This document shows, piece by piece, positions 22,538 to 40,577 of a stretch of DNA of 64,000 nt (the first letter of the stretch is position 1; each line of letters starts with the position of its first letter). Source of the stretch: Hydractinia symbiolongicarpus. Its lineage: Eukaryota; Cnidaria; Hydrozoa; Anthoathecata; Hydractiniidae. The stretch covers positions 17,026,501 through 17,090,500 of the forward strand of contig NC_079886.1 in the NCBI RefSeq assembly GCF_029227915.1, given 5' to 3'. The notes under the pieces were generated by a model. The model worked only from the letters and a program-made list of their open reading frames with translations, was not told the DNA's origin and searched no databases. A program made the translations under genes and the position numbers.

Positions 22538-25500
22538 CTTTCACCTTTACAGTTCAGCATTCAAGTGAGAAGCTTTCGTAAATATCACTTTTTAAACAAA
22601 GCACCAAAACAATTTGTTCCGCTATGCATAATGTTCCTCTTTAAAAATGCTTTAGAAGCAAAATCACAGCGTGAAATTGCTCACAACCTCGATCCCAGAG
22701 TCCATACACATAAGGCCCTGGAATTGAGGGTAAAGTTGCCCACTATTAAAAAGCAGATTTTGATCTCTTTTTCGTGGGAACGTTAAGGTTTGCGTTATAA
22801 ACAGCAGTTTTAACTTCATAGCTCTTGAGCAGAAAAAGTATTTTGTTCGGAGTATATTTGAATACTATACTCAATTTTAACTAATGATTCAGCAATAATT
22901 AAGGATTCAGATGCTGATTAACGTCGTACACTTATTATCTTAATTGCCACCTTTCACTTTTTTGTGTGTAGAAGTTTTAAATACAAAGGGCTGCCCTTGT
23001 CAATGGTAATTGACGTACAGTAAATACCTTTGTTAATTAGTTTGAATTAGTAAATCATATAAATATTTCTCCTCGTTATCAGATTTTAGCTCACTAAAAT
23101 CTGATAACGATAAAACTTTTGACTTGCCCGCTACTTATTTTTTTCGAGAGTTCTGGGGGCATATGTCTACACACCTAAGGAACACCAAAGTGGAATTCTA
23201 TATATACTATATATAACTTTACATAAATACCTTTATTTTTGTTTTAAAGAAAAGAAACACAGTACCAAAAGTGGATCCATCTTAGTGCAAAGAAGAGCGC
23301 AGTAGTAGGACCCGACTCTCTACTAAATTTTAATAAAGTAAAAGAAATGTTCAAAGTTTGTAGTTATTTGCAAATATTTGCTTTGCTACTTTTGTAATTT
23401 AAAATGGAAAAGCACCCAAAATAAAACAAGTCGAGGTCACTGTAGTAGTAGTGTGTTGGAAGCTCATCATGCATTGTGCGACATTTGAACTATAATCTGC
23501 AAATTTCAAGCAATACACCTTTCCCGAGACCATGAGTCATACTTTTTTTAAACTCGTAAAATATGAATACCATATTTGAATTCAGCATAGTTTGTTTAAT
23601 TTATATGTAAAAGTTTAACTTGATACGCCAACAGAAAGTGCTATTTTGAGGAGATATATATCACAGTTAAAGTCCTCTTAATGCTCAAGTTACCATGTCC
23701 CGCCTCGTTTTCAAAAAGAGGTTGGACATGCCACAAATCTTTAAATAAGAATAGCAGGTTGTTTACTTGCTGCATTGTTTCTAAATTTTCTTTGTTTATT
23801 ACATTTTTGATAAGGAATTCAAATCTGTTGTTCGTTTTTCATAAAACTCAACAGAAAAAGTTGCTGCACATCAAAAGAATAAGTCTTGGGAAGGGTGTAT
23901 TATCTCATTTTTTTTGCCTTCCATCATTTCGACGACTGTTAGTTATGGGTATTAACTAATGTTTCATGTGTGAGCTTTTATCTTTTCCCGGTTTAGAAAC
24001 AGCATCCAGGACTGATCCATTCAGAAAATTTAATCAGTCTTCGGATATCTTTGACTGATGTAACGCAAATATTACACTTTTGGCTTCGGTTTGAATACCA
24101 CACTTTAAATTGGTGTATGAAAATATTATTTTAGCGCTATTTTTAATTTTTGCGCATAGAAAAATATCTGTTCAAATACATAGACGCATTTCATCTGTTT
24201 TAATTTTCGCATGCAACATAATAACATTAAGCAAAACAATTTACAGTTTTAGACAATATGAGACGGGGGTATATATAGAGAAAATTGTTTATAGTTAAAA
24301 ACAAATACATCATACCTGATTCTTTTGTCATTCATTTCAAAATTAAATTCCTGCAAAAAATATTTACTTTTGCTTTTCGCTATTTAATGTCTTCTGTTGT
24401 TAACCGCCCATATTCCCTTGGACCTTGAGCCGTTATTACGGAGCATTAAAAATGCCTTGGGAACGAAGTGGTTATCCGCTAAGTTAAGTTATGCTAGCTC
24501 CGCGCCAAATTTACTTCTTGCTAAAATTTCTTTCCAAAGTAATCCAATCGGGTGAAGAAGTTAGTTGGGGCGTAGACATATGTCGAACACGTAGATTGAC
24601 GGCTGAAGATGGCAGACGCAAGCGTATATGAAACTAAAGGATAAACGCTACACTTTTATTGAATGACAAAGTCAAGCTATAGTTGACTGAATTGAGGACG
24701 CTCAAATTGCTCAAACAGAGCCACAAACTTTTTGTGGGTTTGTGAACTGATTCAAGCATAAACTCACGTACGCTACGCGGACGATTCCTGGCGTTTGCAT
24801 TTTTTTGAAAGACATAGATGGCGTTGTTGATAAAGAATTCATCCCAGCTGTTACCGGTGGACACCTATGCAACAAAAGCGAAAGAAAACTCCTGCCTTAC
24901 CACCAAACTTAGAGGATTAGCAATACCCAAATTCTCAAACTTGTCCGAAACTCAGTATCAAAATTCTGAAATGTTAACGAAGAGATTGGCTGGTTTAATT
25001 ATCAGTCAAGAACAAATATACAACCCAGATAACGAGAAAATATAAACGATCAGAAAAAGAAATTTTGAAAAAGAAAGTTTAAAATCAGAACAATCTTCTA
25101 GTTACGCTACGACAGCATGTAAATAATGGTTTAAAGAGGTTGAATGACATAAATTAACAAAAAAGTGCATCTTCTTTGCTTTCAAATCTTCCCATACAAA
25201 GATAAGGGTATGATGTCCGCGATGTCAGAGAGAAGTTACCACTTCAATTAAAAAAAATCAAGTTAAGAACTGTTAAATCATTTAGTTTCTTTGTACTTTT
25301 AGTTTTTTTAGTTCTTTCATTACACACCAGGCAAATCTCCATTGAAAATATGTTTATTGGATTTACAGATGTCGACTTTGCCTACATTTACTTTGTAAAG
25401 TAATCATGCCACTATAATAATGGTAACGCAAGGTGTGCAGGAGGCGGGGGTCTCGCGTGGAAAGGTAAAGAATAGTCTGTGAACCATCCATATATAACGG

Positions 25501-25685
25501 ATTGTGGAGCGGTAGCAGGTTGCTTATGTTCGCTAACGAAAACCTTAGTGTGATCAATATATAAAGGGTTGTGGAGCAGGAATTACGATGGCCTATGGGT
25601 CACTTCTTTTCCAATTTAAAAACATTTCTCTTCTGGTGGATGAATTCCGTTGTTTTACATTTTTAGCGGTAAGCTCTTTCGGCTT
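22538..25685. other. Intergenic, no gene identified
   Basis: The short ORFs here (for example 22424-22786, 23681-23959, 24634-24864 and 24818-25045) lack recognisable domains and splice-consistent extension. A short local duplication around 25484-25512 and 25557-25585 shares ATATATAA(C/A)GG and TTGTGGAGC. The promoter of the secreted-protein gene should lie just above 22537, but no specific element is evident. Confidence 0.4.
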
Positions 25686-25928
25686 TCGCTTTTGCGTGGC
25701 AGGAAAAAAGATGGGCGCGCTAGGTGAAGCAAACTAATTATCAGTTTATTTCTTCACACGAAGGCATTCTTATGATTTTTAATGAATTCAAATAAATCAG
25801 AAGGCATCAACCTATCCATAATAGTTTATAACCCAGCCAAAGATGTCCCCGCTAGAAGAAAACAGTAAAATACCTTTGTTTAATCACCAAATCCTAGCAT
25901 CTTTTTTCCTGCCACACGCAACTGCCAA
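25686..25928. mobile_element. Small inverted-repeat element, TTGCGTGGCAGG family
   Basis: The left arm near 25688-25714 (TTGCGTGGCAGGAAAAAAGATG) and the right arm near 25899-25926 are inverted copies. The same terminus followed by GCGCTAGGTGAAG also occurs at the left end of the 60425-61570 element. This is therefore a second, shorter member (about 240 bp) of that non-autonomous family. Confidence 0.75.
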
Positions 25929-26074
25929 AGCAAGCCATGGAGCTTGCCGCCAAAAAAGTAAACAAATGACGTAACTTGGAATTCATCTAGCTATATGATC
26001 CAAACAGTTCTCTTCTATATATATTCTCACACTTCTCTTCTGCATTTTGACACTTCTCTGCATGTGGCCCCAAA

Positions 26075-26345
26075 TTTTCTTTTCACAACTTAACTTAAAA
26101 ATTTGGTCCACCAATGACACCCATGGTCTGTGTATTATTTTTACTTTTTGCAAGAAGTATACTTGGCTAACATCCATGATGAATTTACGAACAGCTTATT
26201 GTACCAGGTCCCGAAGCATGTGCATGAATAAAATATTATCACGAATAAATTCAGATCAGTAGCAGAGTAATTAATTGTATTTATAAATAGACATTAAATG
26301 GCAAAATAAATGGCTGCCCCAGAGTCCTTAACACTGCAGTAGTGT
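26075..26345. repeat. Dispersed repeat, copy 2 (sister of 6200-6510)
   Basis: Collinear with 6240-6510: GACACCCATGGTCTGTG, AGAAGTATACTTGGCTAACA, GCATGTGCATGAATAAAATA, AAATGGCTGCCC, AGTCCTTAA. The region just before it (26028-26060) has ACTTCTCTTC repeats, the complement of those flanking copy 1. No coding. Confidence 0.75.
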
Positions 26346-26834
26346 TATTCTGACACAACTCAGAACACAGCCCGTCTTAAGAAGGGACGGACCATCTTTA
26401 GAACATGGTGGCAAATCTTTTTGACACGGTGGCCCTTTTTTTGACATGCTGCACTGTCAATTGACCAACTTGTGACATGACGTTTAAAGGTTTTTGCATA
26501 TATCAGGACCTTTTATTCACCACAAACTAACTCCAATAAAGTGAAAAAACTGGACTGCTGCAACTTTTTCTGGTGTATTGTTGTACATGGCTGTATGTAT
26601 ATGGCTAGAGATTAAATCGAGATATGCGTTATGCATTTCAAGATCGTTGTGGGTAGCAAAAACAACACAACAACAAGACCATATCAGCACGACCAACAAC
26701 AAGACCATTTAAAGCAGTTAGAGATTTTTTGTTTTTGTTGCATGATTGGAGATGTTTTTACCTCTATTGTTGTGTTCATAATGACTATAGCTAAATAATT
26801 ATGACTCAGATATCAAGAGATTTAATTATATAGC
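26346..26834. other. Intergenic with degenerate TGACA(C/T)-type phrases
   Basis: Recurrent phrases such as GACACGGTGGC, GACATGCTGC and ACTTGTGACATGACG occur at 26400-26485. They are loosely similar to the CTCGCGACATG phrases at 53750-53880. No gene is recognised. Confidence 0.3.
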
Positions 26835-27607
26835 AAACCTACTAATTCACACTTGCATCTTCATGCTACATCATGCCATAATGAATCATCTATTAAAGGC
26901 ATTCCTAAAGGTGTGGCATTGAGACTTCGACGAATATGTAGTAGTGACGGAAATTATCAGAAAAAGGCTAAGAAATACACATCGTATCTCAAACAAAGGG
27001 GCCACAAGAGTAAATGTGTGGATCATTCATTTTAAATGGTTTCACAAATGACACGAACTGAAGCAAGGAAAAAGATGACGAAACGTTCTGAAAAAAATCC
27101 AGTCATTTTCACTGCCTGTTTCAATCCAAGGGGACCAGACATTAGCTCAATAATCAACCGCAATTTACCATTCTACAACAACAACCTGAGCTTAACAAAC
27201 GTTTTCCTAAAGGCTCAATACTAGTGGCGAATAAAAGGGAACGAAACCTGAGAGATCTTTTACTACGTAGTGATCCATACAATATGAAACCTGATCTTAC
27301 CACAAATACGTCATCTGGTTATATAAAGTGCAACAAAAATTGTGATTCTTACAAAAATTATGTTGATGAAACATCTTGTATAACATCATTTGCAACAAGG
27401 AATACATTTAAAATTAGACGGAGCAGCACTTGCACCACAAGTAATGTTGTGTATGTTGCATTCTGTAAAAATTGCGGTAAGCAAGGAGTTGGTTCAACTA
27501 TACCTTGGAAATCAAGACTGGCAAATTACAAATCGCATATAAAAAAGAAGGTGCCATCCTGTAGAATAGTAAACAGTGGTAGAAATAAGATTATTACTCA
27601 ACTTTAA
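26835..27607 (+). mobile_element. Penelope-like retroelement fragment (RT C-terminus plus GIY-YIG)
   Basis: The reading starts KPTNSHLHLHATSCH and IPKGVALRLRRICSSDGNYQ, which matches the conserved end of Penelope-like reverse transcriptase. A basic linker follows, then NLRDLLLRSDPY and the GIY-YIG-type endonuclease core NVVYVAFCKNCGKQGVGST with downstream R and H. An in-frame TAA at 27033-27035 and a frameshift near 27215 inactivate it. It is 5'-truncated: the RT catalytic core (YxDD) is absent. GIY-YIG normally nicks target DNA. Confidence 0.85.
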
Positions 27608-27781
27608 TTGTAGATCCAAGAAACACAAGTCATTACGCCCTATTTTCCGAATGAATGGAAAGAAATATAAAATAATATTTTTTCATAATTAGCAGATACT
27701 TTGACTTGATTTCAGATGACTTTTTTTTAATTTTAAAACTATTTACTATCAACAATGTTATGCAGCTACTCTGGTTGTTTG

Positions 27782-27783
<2 letters not shown>

Positions 27784-27868
<85 letters not shown>
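27784..27868. repeat. (TA)n microsatellite, about 85 bp
   Basis: An uninterrupted TA dinucleotide run. The ORFs through it, with long Tyr-Ile runs on both strands, are artefacts. It lies about 180 bp after the Penelope-like fragment and may relate to that insertion. Confidence 0.98.
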
Positions 27869-27869
<1 letters not shown>

Positions 27870-29228
27870 TGGGGTTTCCATTTCCCTTGGCGGCGATTCA
27901 ATATGAGCAAGTGAATGTTACCATAGCCCTGGTTTAACCCAAGCCATGTGAGGGAAATTGAGGAGATGGCACGCTGTGGGGCTTTGGATGTTGCAGGGGT
28001 CTAGTAGAATGCAAACCCTAATTGGGTAGCTTAAAATGAGCATTAAATACTCTATGACTCCCCATCTAAGCCATGGCCCCTCCTGGAAATAATAAACAGG
28101 ATATATCCCTCAATATTTGTGAAGCTAGCCATGTAAAAGATGCACATCTTTTTTAAAAATTAAAAACAAACTACTTTTTGTTTGTAGTACAGCACCAATG
28201 TAGTATCTAGGATCCTTGTGGAAACTTATTGAGTCACAGAAATTCAGAATTTAAGTCAATATTAATCTTATATTGAAAAGAACTGCTTGTGCTAAAGCTG
28301 AAAGGCTAATCTCAAAATATGTTAGAGTCATTTTTAATTACAAAAGTGAGTCTGTTGGTTGGTTAAAAATCTTTCACAACAAATTCAAAACTTCTGTGAG
28401 TCACATCCAAATTTAGTTCTTCATTTTTATCAGTCAGTTTCATATTAGTCTATAACAATGTAGGAGTTCACTGATGTAATAGCATCTTGCATTGTTAAAC
28501 CTTATAGTAGTAGTTGTACATTGTTAAGAGAAAGCCTATATATTTTAGAATTACCTCAAGCATCACCTTTCACTACCAGTATGGCTGTTACTATAAGGTA
28601 AGTTTAACTATGATTTGTCAGAGTTTATTGCACATTTTATGTACAGGAAGAAGTAATAATCATGGTATTCTTCTCATGGAATTCCAGCAAAACATTGCAT
28701 TGTCAGCATTAAACAAATAGACTGGTGTTTATAGAACCAGAAATCATGATCTTTTGACTTGTTTAAAAAATGCATTTATATATTCAAGTGGTAAATGTGC
28801 ACTTAAGCTCGTTTAGTTGCCTGTACTTTTCTAATCTATATATTTTGAATAACAGAAAAACGGTTTATTATATTGACTTCCCTTAATATTGCATTTTCTT
28901 GTTTAGGTTGGCGAGTCAATATTGTCGTCAAAACTTAGCGGTACAAATATTTCAATATAACTGCTTGTATGACAATTATGTTAAAGTTTCTGTAAAAAAA
29001 AGTTGTTTTGTACGAATGGGCTTTAAAAGTTGTCTATAAATCTTTTTAGCTTTTGGTAAGATCTTCAGTGGTCCTTGATTAAGTAGTTAGGTAATTAGAG
29101 AAACAATTGCTGGTAGGGATGCAGTAAAAACATATTTACATAATCACATACCTTGGTAAGGCCGTATAACTCATTTATATTAAATATACACAGTGTCATG
29201 CATTAATTAGCATAATTATCATAACCTT
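27869..29228. other. Intergenic; possible old interspersed repeat at 27870-28110
   Basis: The first 240 bp are richer in GC than the surroundings (GGCACGCTGTGGGGCTTTGG, AAACCCTAATTGGGTAGC) and end with a small palindrome CCTGGAAATAATAAACAGG. This is suggestive of a SINE- or element-derived segment, but no second copy is in the window. The remainder shows nothing recognisable. Confidence 0.3.
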
Positions 29229-29515
29229 TTAAGGGGAACTCCAGTAAAAATCACTTTTTCCTTTTTTTCTTATATGCATACTCAAAAAAGCATAAGAAAT
29301 CAAAAAAAACTTTAAAATTGTTGTACAAGCCTTTGCATATTCAATTTTTTTCTCATAAAAAAACAGACCGGCGCGATTTCATTTAGGACTGGACTCGATT
29401 ATAAAGAATGACATCACATCGTGCAGAAAGTTTAAGCGAGCGCAAAGAACGTTCATGTTAAGACCTATAGCTTACATTAAATCGCTTTTTGTATGTACGT
29501 TTAAATCTTTAAAAA

Positions 29516-29735
29516 ATGGTTAGTTGCTCTGCGTTTCGATGTACCAATCGATTAGAGAAGTGTAAAGAAGTAAGTTTTAACAGAATTCCATCTGTGAAAA
29601 AGAAAGAACACAAAAATGGCTGAACAAAATACGTAGTGCAGGTGATCTACCAAGCGATCAAAGTTGTTATATTTGGTTAGCGAACTTCACAGATAGTTCT
29701 TCTAAAAGAGATCTCCAGGAAATAAACTTCCATAT
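29516..29735 (+). pseudogene. THAP DNA-binding domain remnant
   Basis: From ATG 29516 the reading is MVSCSAFRCTNRLEKCKEVS followed by FNRIP. This is the start of a THAP domain with its first C-x4-C pair and conserved FxRIP. A frameshift near 29610 then gives WLNKIRSAGDLPSDQSCYIW and KRDLQ. The terminal zinc-ligand histidine of the usual C-x2-H-F is replaced (LANF). The LINE insertion at about 29740 cuts it off. Confidence 0.8.
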
Positions 29736-29823
29736 TTAAATATTTGGGATTGGTAATAGTGATGGATATGTAGGAGTTGGCATATTCGTTGCAGAGAAGT
29801 GGGTAGAAAAAGTAATAGATGTT

Positions 29824-30528
29824 ATGCGTGTTAATAGTCGTATTATAGTGATAAAGTTTTTGATAGGTAATAGGATTGTCACTTTTCTGTCAGTTTATGC
29901 TCCACAGTGTGGACTCAGTGAGGAAGATAAAGATAAGTTTTATGATGAGTTAATAGCAGTCACATCAAAGTTTGGAGACACTGAACTTGTCATGGTGGGC
30001 GGCGACTTTAATGGTCATGTTGGGAAGTCATCTGAAGGTTATAGAGGTGTGCATGGAGGCTATGGATTCGGGAGCAGAAATAAGGAAGGGGAGAGATTGC
30101 TTGAGTTTGGAATGGCAACGGACATGGTGGTTTGCAACACATCATTCAGTAAGAGACAGAGTAGGCTGATAACATATGAGTCAGGTGGTTGTAGGACACA
30201 GATAGATTACTTCCTGGTTAGAAAGTCAGACAAGAAAGTGGTGAAGGACGTGAAAGTTATATCGGGGCAAGAGTGTGTTTCCCAGCATAGGTTGCTGGTT
30301 TGTGATATTATCTTGAAGAGTGTTAAAGAAGCCAAGGGGAAGTACAGGCCCCGTCGGAAAGTCTTGAAGGAAGAGATTGTAGCAAGACAATTTAGTGCAA
30401 AAGTTCAACAGTTAGCCCACAATGGTCAATGTGATAGTGACAATGTTGAAAGTACTTGGACTACTTTAAAGAATTGTCTTCTAGAAGCTTCTGATGATAC
30501 CTGTGGGTGGACGAAAGGACCAGCTTGA
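29824..30528 (+). pseudogene. LINE endonuclease C-terminal part
   Basis: Contains TFLSVYAPQCGLSEEDKD, MVGGDFNGHVG, RLITYESGGCRTQIDYFLV and the catalytic-His-type SQHRLLVCD. These are hallmarks of the exonuclease-endonuclease-phosphatase fold. Coding continues upstream to about 29745 without an ATG (NSDGYVGVGIFVAEKWVEK), so the N-terminal half of the domain is missing. A TGA at 30526-30528 interrupts the link to RT. Confidence 0.9.
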
Positions 30529-30646
30529 CATAGACAGACCTGGTGGTGGAATAATGAGGTTGACCAGTGTATAAAGGAAAAGAGGAAACTTTGGAAAGAG
30601 TGGAAGTCAGGTGGTTGTAAAAATATTTACTTAGAAGCTAAGCGTT

Positions 30647-31779
30647 GTGCTCGTACAGCAGTGTATAAGGCAAAATCAGAAGCAGAGAGAAACATTTGCA
30701 GATGTGTTAAGAAGGGAAGACCAGCGCAATGAGGTATTCAAGATAGCAAAGCAAGTGAAGAAGACTAACCAAGATGTTGTAGGTGAGAAGTGTATACGTA
30801 ATGATGAAGGTGTTTTGGCTAGCACAGAGGAGGAGAAAAGTGTAGCTTGGAAGAATCATTATCAGAGGTTGCTTAACACTGAGTTTGATTGGGATGTGGA
30901 TAATTTGTCTGATGATGATGTTGTAGAAAGGCCAGCTATGCAGATCAAGACAGAATGGGTAGTGGAGGCTATTAGGAAATTGAAGATTGGCAAGGCTGCA
31001 GGAGTATCAGGTATTGTTGCAGAGATGGTAAAAGCATCTGAATATATTGGAGTTGAGCTTATTACAAGTCTTGCTAACCAGATTATAAAGGATGGTGCTA
31101 TTCCGAGTAAGTGGCAGTCCAGTGTAATAGTGAATTGTTTCAAGGGGAAGGGTGATGCATTAGAAAGGGGTAACTATAGAGGTTTGAAGTTGGTGGATCA
31201 AGTAATGAAAGTTATTGAAAGAGTGATTGATAAGTTACTTAGAGATGCAATTTGGTTTTGTTCCAGGGCGTGGCACTACAGATGCAATATTTTTACTCAG
31301 ACAGCTTCAGGAAAAGTATTTAGGAAAGAGAAAGAATCTCTATTTTGCCTTTGTAGATTTGAGAAAGCTTTTGATAGAGTGCCACGTAAAGTTATTTGGT
31401 GAGCTATGAGAAAATTAGGTGTGGATGAGTGGCTAGTTACGATGGTACAGTCTATGTACAGCAATGCTAAAAGTCTTGTCAGGATTAACGATTCACTTAG
31501 TGATGAATTTAGTGTCAATGTTGGTGTACATCAGGGTTCTGTACTTAGTCCTTTGTTGTTTGTTCTAGTTTAAAAGCGCTGTCGATGGAGTTCAGAACAG
31601 GTTGTCCATGGGAGTTATTATATGCAGATGATTTGGTTCTCATAGCAGAGTCGATGAAAGAATTAGTTGAAAAGTTTGAGAAGTGGAAGAAAGGACTAGA
31701 AGAGAAAGGGCTAAAGGTAAACACAGCAAAGTCTAAAGTCATGATTAGTAGCATTGTGCAGCTAAGTGTGACCTTGTAG
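30647..31779 (+). pseudogene. LINE reverse transcriptase (frameshifted)
   Basis: RT motifs in order: LKIGKAAGVSGIVAEMVKAS (finger), FKGKGDALERGNYRGLKL, FGFVPGRGTTDAIFLLRQL in the overlapping frame from 31227, EKAFDRVPRKV, GVHQGSVLSPLLFVLV, and the catalytic LLYADDLVLIAES at about 31618. Frameshifts near 31240 and 31360, a TGA at 31400-31402 and a deletion or stop near 31570 make it non-functional. Confidence 0.92.
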
Positions 31780-32594
31780 TTGGAAAGTGGCCTTGTGGAG
31801 TTTGCAGGAAAGGGGTTGGTAGTAACTCAATTTTTTGTCAGACTTGCAAGCATTGGATACATAAGAAGTGCAGTAGTATTAGTGGAAGGTTAAGAGCTGA
31901 CATACAGTTTGTATGCAAGCGTTGCAAAGGTAGGATTAGAGAGAATGAAGTATTTCCAGCTTTAATGATGTACAACAGTGGCTCGTTAGAGATAGTTGAG
32001 AACTTCTGTTACTTAGGTGATATGTTGGGCAGTGAAGGGGGTGTTGGAAGAAGTGTTACTTGCAGGATAGGTTCTGCTTGGAAAAAGTTCAGAGAGTTAC
32101 TTCCTTTGTTGACTAGCAGAGTCCTGTCAATTGAGGTAAAAGGTAGGTTGTATGAGGCCTGTGTAAGAAGTGTTATGTTGTACGGTAGTGACACATGGGC
32201 AGTGAAGCAGGAAGATCTTGACTGTTTAGAAAGGAATGATATGAGAATGGTTAGGTGGATGTGTAACGCCAGTCTGAGAGACAGAAAGAGTTCAGATGAG
32301 CTAAGAAGCAGGCTAAGTCTCCGTAGAATTAAAGATGTTATCCAGATAAGAAGATTGAATTGGCTGGGGCACTTGGAAAGAATGGAGGAGGATAATTGGG
32401 TAAGAAAGTGTAGAGACTTGATAGTTCCTGGTGCAAAGCCCAGAGGCAGACCGAGAAAGACTTGGAAGGAGGTTATAAGGACAGACTTGATACAGAGGAA
32501 GTTGAGTTTAGATCTAACACAGTCTAGATCAGATTGGAAGAGGGTCATTAATATACCCCGTCCAACCCATGCTAGCATGGAAAACGGACGTTAA
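31780..32594 (+). pseudogene. LINE PHD-like zinc finger and C-terminal domain
   Basis: The frame after the RT reads CGVCRKGVG, CQTCKHWIHKKC and FVCKRCKG: the C4-H-C3 spacing of a PHD-like finger. From 31965 an intact 209-codon stretch follows with ENFCYLGDML, ACVRSVMLYGSDTWAVKQED, RRLNWLGHLERM and GRPRKTWKEV. This is the conserved post-RT region of such LINEs. Stop at 32592-32594. Confidence 0.85.
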
Positions 32595-32860
32595 GCCGAG
32601 AATGATGAATGATGATGATGATAATGAATATTATACGAATTTCCAATACAAACACAGACAAAAAAGTTTTCTAGTTACACATGTATCTTTCGTAGCGCTC
32701 AAGTTTCTATTCTTTGTTTTTTAAAAAAGAAGCTTTTTTGATGGAAGGACATGCCGAATATTTTCAGGGGGTAAATGTAGGTTTACTCTGACATATTTAT
32801 GTGTTTTCTTATCAAAATAACATTTTTTTCAAGTATTTTTTTTTTCACCGGAGTGCCCCT

Positions 32861-33259
32861 TTAAATCAAAAGTCTTGAGAACTGATTAAGATTTTTTTTA
32901 AAATAAAAGATTAATGACAACTTCATTCATAGACAGCTTTTTTATGTGAATCCAACTTTTTTCTTGCAGCGCAGGTAAGCTTTAAAGTGAACCAAAATCG
33001 AAATCATATTCGATATATGTATTCAAATATCGGAAATTATACTTGGTGCAAATATATGCACACAGATTTTTTATAATTGCTTGATTATTATTGTATAACA
33101 CTGATAAACAAAAAATATAAAATGACTTCCAGGCCATTTCGTAAGATTTTAGGTAGGCGTGTGGTGCGCGTGCAATTTTAAAAAATTGAAGCGAAAGTAA
33201 GAACAAACTTCCTTTACCTCGTTACGTCGCACGGGGGCTATTGTTTTGACGTAAGGAAC
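32861..33259. other. Intergenic, presumptive HIBCH upstream region
   Basis: AT-rich until about 33160, then locally more GC-rich with CG dinucleotides (TACGTCGCACGGGGG), which may be a promoter-proximal segment of the following gene. No specific element can be assigned. Confidence 0.35.

Positions 33260-40577
<7,318 letters not shown>

Larger units (their letters stand above)
29745..32632 (+). mobile_element. 5'-truncated APE-type LINE with PHD-like finger
   Basis: In order: the end of the apurinic endonuclease (29824-30528), reverse transcriptase (30647-31779), a cysteine-rich PHD-like finger (31784-31932) and a C-terminal domain (31965-32594). A GAT/ATG-rich simple tail follows (32605-32632). 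Frames are broken by several stops and indels. Such proteins are often labelled craniofacial development protein 2-like in invertebrate genomes. The clade looks RTE/CR1-like but was not determined. It inserted into the THAP transposon in the same orientation. Confidence 0.9.
29233..32860 (+). mobile_element. TTAA-flanked DNA transposon (Kolobok/THAP-like) with nested LINE
   Basis: Both ends are flanked by TTAA (29229-29232 and 32861-32864). The left terminus is GGGGAACTCCAGTAAAAATC. The right terminus, inverted, is AGGGGCACTCCGGTGAAAAA, a clear but diverged inverted repeat. Just inside the left end is a THAP zinc-finger remnant (29516-29735). TTAA target duplication with THAP coding points to Kolobok, though piggyBac also uses TTAA. 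The middle is occupied by a LINE, so the host element is older. Confidence 0.8.

Noticed and set aside
22424-22786. 120-codon plus-strand ORF
   Set aside because: It overlaps the signal-peptide exon of the secreted-protein gene on the opposite strand and has no recognisable domain.
24818-25045. Possible small protein gene (75 codons)
   Set aside because: No domain, no splice-consistent neighbours, and an overlapping antisense frame of similar length.
27633-27937. ORFs with long Tyr-Ile runs on both strands
   Set aside because: They are translations of the (TA)n microsatellite.
32009-32578. 189-codon minus-strand ORF
   Set aside because: It is antisense to the well-supported LINE C-terminal domain, with no independent signature.
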